Shown: positions 57,579 to 64,000 of the stretch, in pieces | Layout: every line of letters starts with the position of its first letter | How positions within the stretch are numbered: position 1 is the stretch's first letter | Origin: Xylogone sp. PMI_703 | Lineage: Eukaryota > Ascomycota > Leotiomycetes | DNA: 64,000 nt | NCBI GenBank assembly: GCA_021399445.1 | Contig: JAJTUQ010000003.1 | Coordinates: 4,712,001-4,776,000, forward strand | Direction of reading: 5' to 3' | Program-made: the position numbers and the translations under genes | The notes under the pieces: model-generated | Told to the model about the DNA's origin: nothing | The model's input: the letters and a program-made list of their open reading frames with translations, nothing else | Databases searched by the model: none

Positions 57579-60500
57579 CTACTGTCTCTTAATTGCTCCT
57601 ACTGTTGCCAGACCAAGTAGTTCCTTGAACCGCATGAACATTGTCTTCTGCAACGGCTTTGTCATGCCATCGGCTACCATATCTGCTGTGGGAACGTAGC
57701 TGACGATAATGCGTTTACGCTCTTCTAGGTCGCGGATGTAGTGGTAACAGATATCAATATGCTTTGATCGCTCGTGAAGGTGTGGGTTCTTTACCAACGC
57801 GAGTGCGCCTTGATTATCTCCCAATATTTGTACAGTCATCGGGTCTGACCCAATATATTGAGGGAATCCCATATCACGGAGTATTTGAGCGATCCATTGG
57901 CTCTGCTTGACACACATTGACATTGCAATGTATTCTGATTCAGTGCTTGAAGTTGCCACTGAACGTTGCTTCTTACTCCCCCAGGAAACAGGCCCTCCGT
58001 AAAGCATGGCTACGTTTCCTGAAGTGCTCTTCCGGTCGGTCTTGTCTCCTGCCCAGTCTGCATCTGAATACATGACTAGTGTAGAGCTACCGGCTTGTCT
58101 GTTGTCGTCATTACTTTGGCGTGACGATTGGTTGGCTTGAATTGGAGTTGGCCCATAACGGACTCGCTGTTTGATCGTTGATCTGGCATATCTCAAGAGT
58201 TCCTTTACGGCACTGGCATGGTGCTCTCCAGGATTACTCATGTACTGGCTAAGCTTGCCTAGAGCGAACGCGATGTCTGGTCTGGTGTTTATCATCGCGT
58301 ACATCAGGCTTCCTATGCGCTCTTGATACTCGGTCAGGTTTGCCTTCTTGTCAAAGTCTGAAGTCGGGCGTAGCTTGTCATAACTAGAGATTGGCACTGA
58401 CTTTGGCCTGTGCTTCTCTTGAGTTATTCCATATCGGTTCAAAATGTTATCCAGGTATTGTTCTTGATCTAAGAATAGTGTTTTCTCTTTTCGATTCCTA
58501 GTAACACGGATACCAAGGATCACTTGAATCTCCCCCAGGTTCTTGGTATGGAATCGATCTGCCAATGTCTTTCCAAACCATTCCAATTCTTGCACTCTTG
58601 GTGCAGCAGCAGCGATGTCATCCACGTGAACGAGTAATATGATCTTGCGTTCTTTGTGGATATAAAGGCAAGGGTCAGCTAAGCTTTGGACAAATCCAAT
58701 CTTAACGAGATAACTCTTGCAGAGTAGGTTCCAGTCCCGCGCGGACTGCTTTAGCCCATACAAACTCCGTAGGACACGTAATGCGTACCCGTTCTTTAAC
58801 TTGGGTACTCCGTCTGGTTGAGACAGGAAGATTCGTTCTCGTAGGTGTGATTCGGTGAAAGCATTCTTCACGTCATACGAGTGGCATTCAAGGTTTTCCG
58901 CTGCAACAATGGCCATGAATATCCGAAGAGTATCCATTCTAACCGTAGGTGCAAACGTCTCAGTGAAATCCTGCCCATATTTCTGAGAGAAGCCTCGAGC
59001 AACCAGTCTTGCCTTGAACCTGTTTAATGTCCCGTCGGGGTTCGTCTTGATAGTGAATACCCATTTGGTGGAGACCAAGTTCGCTCCTTCCGGGGGTATT
59101 TCTTCTTCCCATGTGCCGTTTTGCTGTAATGATGCGATCTCTTCGTCAATTGCCTCCTTCCATTTCTGACCATATCTATGATCTGAAATGGCCTCTTTGT
59201 ACGTCATTGGGATGACAATATCTAGATCTGTTACTAAACTGGCCAGAGCTATCTCGTCTGGGTCTTGGTAATCTTGATCTTCCAGCATTGCAAGCATGGC
59301 TTTAACTATCTTGGTAGGACGGTCTTCATCATCAGAGTCATCGAGTCTCTGTCGCTTTCGAAGATCGTACCTCGCTTCCACGGGTTCTGGTGGTGCTTGA
59401 TTTTCCCCGCCGGACGGGTGAAATTCGATAGGTGATGCTATATTAGCACCAGGTGGTGAATCATGGTTCTCGGCTTGGGCCTGAGATTGATCCCTAATTT
59501 TATTTTCCTCATCTCCCTCATCTCCTCCTGGATGGGACACATTCACGCTTGGATCGCTTGCATTTTCCTGATCATGTTGACGGCCGGCTGGGCTGGTTGG
59601 ATCGTTACGTGTTACCACTGGATTCGCAATGGACGGGATCACAATTTCGAAGTTATTCAAGTCTTTCGGATCTGGGAATGGCATAGACTCGATGACTTCA
59701 TTTTGTGGTCGACCTCTTGGTTTACGAATTGCCAGCTCGTTCCTTGTTCCTTGAGGATCACCTGTCCGAAGTTTCAAATCAACTGTTCCGCCTTGGATGT
59801 CTTCATAAAAGCTGACGCGGCTTGATTTGATGACACAGCCTCTGTCTGGCGCATAGACCTTATATTGTTTGGTCGTGTTTGGATTGTATCCTACAAACAC
59901 TGCAACCCGTCCATGGTCCATAAGCTTGTCTTTTCTTGATTCCTTCGGGTGCTCCTTTCGGTTGACGTATGACACGCATTTACATCCAAAAACTCTGATG
60001 TGATCAATGCTTGGGATCTCTCCGGTGAATGCCTGGTACGGGCTAACAACTTTCCCATCAATTGTCGGGCCAGATGCTGTTCGGTTTCTCAGGTATGCAT
60101 CCGTTTCAACAGCGTAGTTCCAGAATTCAAGCGGTAAGCTAGCTTCCTTCAGCAATGCCCGAGCATCTGCTGTAGTTGTCTGGATTGCTCGCTCAGCTGG
60201 ACCGTTCTGGTTTGACTTGTACCCTGCTGTTGTTTCTGCCCGAATCCCGATCGAAGTGCTCCATTCGTCTAGTAGTGATAGTAGTTCCGAGGCATTGTCA
60301 GTTCTAATGGCCTTGACTTTCTCCTCCGTCTCGTACTCTACTTGGATCTTCCATGTCCTGAGCTTCTCGACCAAATGTGCTCTTGTCTTTGCAGGAATGT
60401 TCCAAATGTAACGAGTGGCGCTATCAACAATTTGAGCAAAGTATCGGTCTTCCTTTATTGATGGTGGGAACGGTCCACATGCATCCACGTAGATCAGTGC

Positions 60501-62357
60501 AAGCCTCTTACTCTCCCACTCACTCAACGCTTTATTAACACGATCTTTCATCTTGGTGAAGTCGCAGACTTCACAAGGTTCCTTAGTTATGGGTTTTCGT
60601 ATTGGCCTGCTTAAGGTGGTAACCTTGTGTAAGTTACAGATTTTCTTTACTCCAAGATGAGCGAATCGTCTATGCCATAAATTATAGCGTTGTGTGACTT
60701 TCTCCACTGACTTTGGTGCCAGTGTGGGTGAGGTTTCAGTGTCACTGTCAGAATTTTGATTTTCCCCGCCGGGCGGGTTAAATCGCGATTGTCCCTCCTC
60801 CGTTTTAACATCACCAACCAAAGCTGTTTCCTTTGGCCCATTCACGATAGAACTCACAATGTACACTCCTCCGCGTTGCTTGGCTTTAATGTACTGGTTC
60901 TTTTGATTCTTTCGAGTAAAATACATTGCATGTGGATCAAAAGAGCCATCAAAACCTTTTTCGCAAACGCGTCGAGCAGAGAGGAGATTAGCCCCAAGGT
61001 TCGGAACAAGTAAAGTATCAGACAACAATGCAGTACTTCCATCCTTCAATTTCATTTCAGCGGTCCCCTTCTTCCATGCATATAACCTTCCTCCTCCAAC
61101 CTTTATTCCACGACGTCTAATATCGACCATCGGTTGTTTAAAGAGCTGGGGGTTGTCAGTCATGTGAGAAGAAGCGCCTGTGTCTGCAATCCAGACGGAA
61201 GGTTTAACCATACGCATTGCTTCCTTTGAAACTCCTGCAACTTCGTCCTCCTCCTCGGATGAGTCATCAAAACTTGACTCCGTCTCCGACGTCGAATTAG
61301 ACTCGGAGGAGTGACCGGCCATGTGACCATGGGCATGACGTTTGGACTTGTTGCTTTTGCGGTGACTCTTGCGCTCGTCATCTCTTATTGCCTTTGGAGA
61401 GTGTCGTGATTTGTTATCCTTGGATTTGAGACCAAGAACATATTTTCTCGCATCACGCCTGAGTTTACAATATTTGATGGAGTGGTTTCCGTCACACAAA
61501 TAGCATTTAACGTCCTTTCGGTCGGGCGAGCTGCTTTCATGTCCGCTCCGTCGACTTGAGCTTCTGCTCCCTTTATCTTGTGATCTTCGTGCTCTCTTGT
61601 CTCTAGCAGCGAGGGCTGTTGAGTTGGTGACCTTTTCTTCGTGTCTTTGGAGGATATCGATCTTGTCCACGATTTCAAGTGTCGGTTGTGCGTCGATCAC
61701 AGTTGTAACTGTCGAGTATTCCTCTGGGAGTCCTGCAAGAAAGAATTCGAATATTTGCTTTGTGCTAAAGCCATCCTTGAGTTCAGGGGTTGCCTTCACA
61801 ACTCTCCTCCTCAACTCTTGTACTCGGATCCATCCCTCTTCGATTGTCATGCCCTGCTCTAACTTGAATGAGGTGAGTTGAGCCATTTCACTTCGAGCAG
61901 CATGAGGTAGTAACTTGCTATACTTGGAGTATAGCTTTGTCCATGCCAGTTGAGCTTCAGACTCGTCGCGGATCAGTTCATTGTCCATGGCATCGATACA
62001 GATTGAAATCATATATAAAACCTTCGCAGACGCGGCTTCATATTTCTCTTGCTTTTCAATATTCCATATGCCATCCTTTGATCCACTTTGTAGTCCATCC
62101 TCCACCTTCAAGCTCTCCAGTTGTTTTGCTACACCTTCAATAGTGATCTCGGGTGTTTTCGTGCTTGCTGGTGTAACAGGGGTATTGATCGATGATGGGG
62201 TTCTCTGAATCCAGGCGTATTCTGTGATTGTCTTGTTTAGCACAAATTCTAGCGATTCTCCCTTGAAATAGAGTCTCATCAGTTTAAACCATTCTTGCCA
62301 ATTCGCTCTGCTAAGGATGCCAGCAGGGCGTTTGCGTGCAAGGTGATCGGTGTCCAT
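57579..62357 (-). CDS. Copia gag-pol polyprotein (1592 aa)
   Basis: Single frame encoding capsid, protease, integrase, reverse transcriptase and RNase H, in the Ty1/copia order. The gag part (1 to about 250) has NWQEWFKLMRLYF. A zinc knuckle at 285-297 reads CYLCDGNHSIKYC, with three instead of the usual four residues before His. Protease: WIADTGASSHMT (Asp392). Integrase: HRRFAHLG and CEVC form the zinc-binding part, then the DDE residues in YVDACGP (about 622), RTDNASE (about 684) and NQNGPAERA (about 719). Reverse transcriptase: WVFTIKTNPDGTLNRFKARL to LLVHVDDIAAA (HVDD instead of YVDD, about 1244). RNase H: DADWAGDKTDRKSTSGNVAM and TSSTESEYIAM. No frameshift separates gag from pol, so the ratio must be set by processing or other means. 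Confidence 0.96.
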   Translation of the reverse strand: MDTDHLARKRPAGILSRANWQEWFKLMRLYFKGESLEFVLNKTITEYAWIQRTPSSINTPVTPASTKTPEITIEGVAKQLESLKVEDGLQSGSKDGIWNIEKQEKYEAASAKVLYMISICIDAMDNELIRDESEAQLAWTKLYSKYSKLLPHAARSEMAQLTSFKLEQGMTIEEGWIRVQELRRRVVKATPELKDGFSTKQIFEFFLAGLPEEYSTVTTVIDAQPTLEIVDKIDILQRHEEKVTNSTALAARDKRARRSQDKGSRSSSRRSGHESSSPDRKDVKCYLCDGNHSIKYCKLRRDARKYVLGLKSKDNKSRHSPKAIRDDERKSHRKSNKSKRHAHGHMAGHSSESNSTSETESSFDDSSEEEDEVAGVSKEAMRMVKPSVWIADTGASSHMTDNPQLFKQPMVDIRRRGIKVGGGRLYAWKKGTAEMKLKDGSTALLSDTLLVPNLGANLLSARRVCEKGFDGSFDPHAMYFTRKNQKNQYIKAKQRGGVYIVSSIVNGPKETALVGDVKTEEGQSRFNPPGGENQNSDSDTETSPTLAPKSVEKVTQRYNLWHRRFAHLGVKKICNLHKVTTLSRPIRKPITKEPCEVCDFTKMKDRVNKALSEWESKRLALIYVDACGPFPPSIKEDRYFAQIVDSATRYIWNIPAKTRAHLVEKLRTWKIQVEYETEEKVKAIRTDNASELLSLLDEWSTSIGIRAETTAGYKSNQNGPAERAIQTTTADARALLKEASLPLEFWNYAVETDAYLRNRTASGPTIDGKVVSPYQAFTGEIPSIDHIRVFGCKCVSYVNRKEHPKESRKDKLMDHGRVAVFVGYNPNTTKQYKVYAPDRGCVIKSSRVSFYEDIQGGTVDLKLRTGDPQGTRNELAIRKPRGRPQNEVIESMPFPDPKDLNNFEIVIPSIANPVVTRNDPTSPAGRQHDQENASDPSVNVSHPGGDEGDEENKIRDQSQAQAENHDSPPGANIASPIEFHPSGGENQAPPEPVEARYDLRKRQRLDDSDDEDRPTKIVKAMLAMLEDQDYQDPDEIALASLVTDLDIVIPMTYKEAISDHRYGQKWKEAIDEEIASLQQNGTWEEEIPPEGANLVSTKWVFTIKTNPDGTLNRFKARLVARGFSQKYGQDFTETFAPTVRMDTLRIFMAIVAAENLECHSYDVKNAFTESHLRERIFLSQPDGVPKLKNGYALRVLRSLYGLKQSARDWNLLCKSYLVKIGFVQSLADPCLYIHKERKIILLVHVDDIAAAAPRVQELEWFGKTLADRFHTKNLGEIQVILGIRVTRNRKEKTLFLDQEQYLDNILNRYGITQEKHRPKSVPISSYDKLRPTSDFDKKANLTEYQERIGSLMYAMINTRPDIAFALGKLSQYMSNPGEHHASAVKELLRYARSTIKQRVRYGPTPIQANQSSRQSNDDNRQAGSSTLVMYSDADWAGDKTDRKSTSGNVAMLYGGPVSWGSKKQRSVATSSTESEYIAMSMCVKQSQWIAQILRDMGFPQYIGSDPMTVQILGDNQGALALVKNPHLHERSKHIDICYHYIRDLEERKRIIVSYVPTADMVADGMTKPLQKTMFMRFKELLGLATVGAIKRQ

Positions 62358-62742
62358 CTTCTCAAATGTCGGTGAGATAAGGATGATGAAGATTTTGTCG
62401 TCTTTTGAGCTGTCGTATCGTAACTCAAGGTTAGAGAGACCTATAATTGACTGTTGGGTTTAGATAAATAGGTAAGTATCACGCCAAGGTGCCCGATACC
62501 GATTAAGGGGCCGTGATCTTCAAGTACTTGCTGTAGACCGACAATTCGTCGCACGTCTACCCGTTTCAAGACTTGGAACCGATCGGTCTGCGTTTCAACC
62601 GATGCTCTGCAGACTTCTTTCTTCTACAAAGACTTGTGCAGCAACGTGTGTTTTGGCTATCCTTGGTGATAGACTTACGGTGAACACGTCCCAACTGCTA
62701 TTCTTCCTAGTGACGCCTCAACATGCGTCCGGGCTCATAACC

Positions 62743-62972
62743 TGTGAAGATTATGATCGTTATGCTCATATTATGGAAGTGTTGGTTCACTAGGCACTAC
62801 CGTAATGTAGGGTTGAATAGGCTTATATTGGCTAATGCATTGTATGCTTATTCTTATATCTAGTATTTAAGGGGTTGCACCCTTAAATACTCTCTTACCG
62901 GATTATTAGTCGTTCCACTCCGATCGCATAACTACCGAGCGCCAGTATGCTCTGCTCCCATAATTCCTAACA
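62743..62972 (-). repeat. 5' LTR of element B (230 bp)
   Basis: Promoter-side LTR for gag-pol. It begins TGTTAGG at 62972 and ends CTTCACA at 62743, followed by the primer-binding site. Confidence 0.92.
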
Positions 62973-62977
62973 GACTC

Positions 62978-63321
62978 TTAAGATAAAAGCTAAATAAGTA
63001 TAAATTAAAAGACCTAGAAAAATATCTCAAGAATAACAAATCCTTGGTTAGTTTAATCGAAAAAACGAAAATAAAATATAAAAATAAAGTTTAACAATTA
63101 CAAAAATAATATATAAAATATATAAATATTATTTTTTATATATTTAATGTTTTTACTAATATATTAAAAAACTATTATACCTTAATTAATTTAATAATAT
63201 TTAACTCTAGAATGACCTTATATATATTTAATGATTTATTATGTTTTTATAATATTCGAAAAACTCCTTAATATCAATATATAACAACAAACAGCTCTTT
63301 TATACTTATTCTAGTATATAA
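62978..63321. other. AT-rich remnant
   Basis: Extremely AT-rich, no frame. Probably continuation of the decayed element interrupted by A and B; a segment near 63240-63300 resembles one near 63680-63740. Confidence 0.5.
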
Positions 63322-63558
63322 TGTGGAAGCGATAGTGTGAGCGTAACAATAACGCTGGCTAGAGCATACAGGAATAGAGCTTATGCGACGGGATCACGCA
63401 GAACCATATAAACAACAAGTACACAAGGCAAACGAACGAACCACTCCCTTGGTTGAGTATGAAAAGGTTGTTGGTTTACTATCCGGGGCTTGCCATCAAT
63501 ATATGCTGGCTCGGCTTGGCATAACTATTACTAATACATGACGGGTTTCCCTACCACA
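63322..63558. repeat. Solo LTR-like insertion (237 bp)
   Basis: Begins TGTGGAAGCG and ends TTTCCCTACCACA, with inverted ends TGTGG/CCACA and flanking ATAA on both sides (63318-63321, 63559-63562). It is GC-richer than its surroundings. No internal coding region, so it looks like a solo LTR or a small LTR-derived element. Confidence 0.6.
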
Positions 63559-63781
63559 ATAAGAATATAAATATCATTATTCAAGGAATATAAGGCTTTT
63601 AACCTTTTTACTTGAAGAATGTAGTATATTATAAAGATTTTAAATATAATTTAGTCTTTTTCGATAAGTTAAGACAAAATGACTTTTATTAGAATATTCA
63701 GAAAAATTTATTAATATATAATAACAGAACTATTATATGTAAAATAAAGATCTTTATTGGTTAATAAATATTTGAATATAG
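63559..63781. other. AT-rich remnant
   Basis: AT-rich sequence without frames, between the two LTR-like insertions. Confidence 0.5.
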
Positions 63782-63996
63782 TGTGGTAGGGAAAACAGTA
63801 TACGGCACGTGCGTAGCACGTGTACGTGCAGCGTATCATGTGACCTGTACGTAGTATATAGAGCACGGTTCTTACAACCGTACAATAATCAACCACCTTC
63901 ACTCCTATTCTACCAGACCTTGCCTTCTGATTGGTCAGTTGTATTGTATTACTGTATATACTACCCCAACACCTCTTAGCACCTCTCTCTTCCACA
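63782..63996. repeat. Second solo LTR-like insertion (215 bp, inverted)
   Basis: Begins TGTGGTAGGGAAAAC and ends CTCTTCCACA, that is, the same termini as the 237-bp copy in opposite orientation, flanked by ATAG (63778-63781 and 63997-64000). The interior differs from the first copy. It holds a cluster of CACGTG/ACGTGC sites (63805-63830). Confidence 0.55.
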
Positions 63997-64000
63997 ATAG

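Larger units (their letters stand above)
57273..62972 (-). mobile_element. Copia element B, complete
   Basis: A 5700-base Ty1/copia retrotransposon on the minus strand with two 230-base LTRs that look identical except that the outer end at 57273 reads TT instead of TG. Target duplication GACTC lies at 57268-57272 and 62973-62977. The leader (62742-62358) carries the same primer-binding site as element A (CAGGTTATGAGCCCGG on the minus strand, 62744-62729), and a purine tract GAGTAGGAG sits at 57511-57503. One long gag-pol frame fills the interior. Near-identical LTRs and an open frame indicate a recent insertion, later than the surrounding RIP-like decay. Confidence 0.95.

Noticed and set aside
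59463..59825. Open frame on the + strand inside element B
   Set aside because: Antisense shadow of the gag-pol frame.
1..64000. CRISPR arrays, bacterial operons or phage genes
   Set aside because: No regularly spaced repeats; the introns and gene families are fungal.

Overview
The window is nuclear DNA of a filamentous ascomycete, most likely a Eurotiomycete (Aspergillus/Penicillium type). The genes carry short GT-AG introns of about 45-160 bp. Recognisable families are typically fungal: Zn2Cys6 regulators, an A-T-R NRPS-like reductase, MFS permeases, a P450, a G1 peptidase, and Copia retrotransposons in AT-rich DNA with RIP-like transitions. All exon models below were built by eye from reading frames, splice sites and domain continuity; no search was run.

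Layout. 2.5-4.5 kb: DHA1-type MFS transporter. 6.2-9.6 kb: adenylation-thiolation-reductase enzyme. 11.0-11.7 kb: decayed short-chain dehydrogenase. 12.5-15.2 kb: Zn2Cys6 regulator. 15.4-18.0 kb: two divergently transcribed GST-like paralogues. 18.2-20.1 kb: 4CL-like acyl-CoA ligase ending in a peroxisomal SRL tripeptide. Together these resemble a small secondary-metabolite cluster without a polyketide synthase. 21.2-23.2 kb: intronless protein with five Cys-rich repeats. 27.0-32.9 kb: anion/allantoate-type MFS permease, dienelactone hydrolase and a Zn2Cys6 regulator, the last two divergent, resembling a catabolic module. 34-38 kb: rhodopsin-like gene fragment, pisatin-demethylase-like P450, AIG2-like protein and a small unknown protein. 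39.9-46.1 kb: secreted GH89 alpha-N-acetylglucosaminidase, a 139-bp MITE and a secreted G1 (eqolisin) peptidase. 46.4-52.3 kb: 3-hydroxyacyl-CoA dehydrogenase-like enzyme, multi-pass membrane protein, and a regulator-like protein without a zinc cluster.

52.6-64 kb is a transposon island. A decayed Copia gag in AT-rich DNA was invaded by two related Copia elements in opposite orientation. Element A (+) is internally deleted and full of stops, with target duplication GTGAT. Element B (-) has an intact 1592-residue gag-pol and near-identical LTRs, with target duplication GACTC. Beyond them lie two LTR-like insertions with TGTGG...CCACA ends. Both Copia elements carry a primer-binding site complementary to the anticodon arm of initiator tRNA-Met.

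The most interesting points are the PKS-less A-T-R/GST/ligase neighbourhood, the five-repeat cysteine protein, the half-tRNA primed Copia pair with an atypical gag zinc knuckle, and the perfectly delimited TA-flanked MITE.
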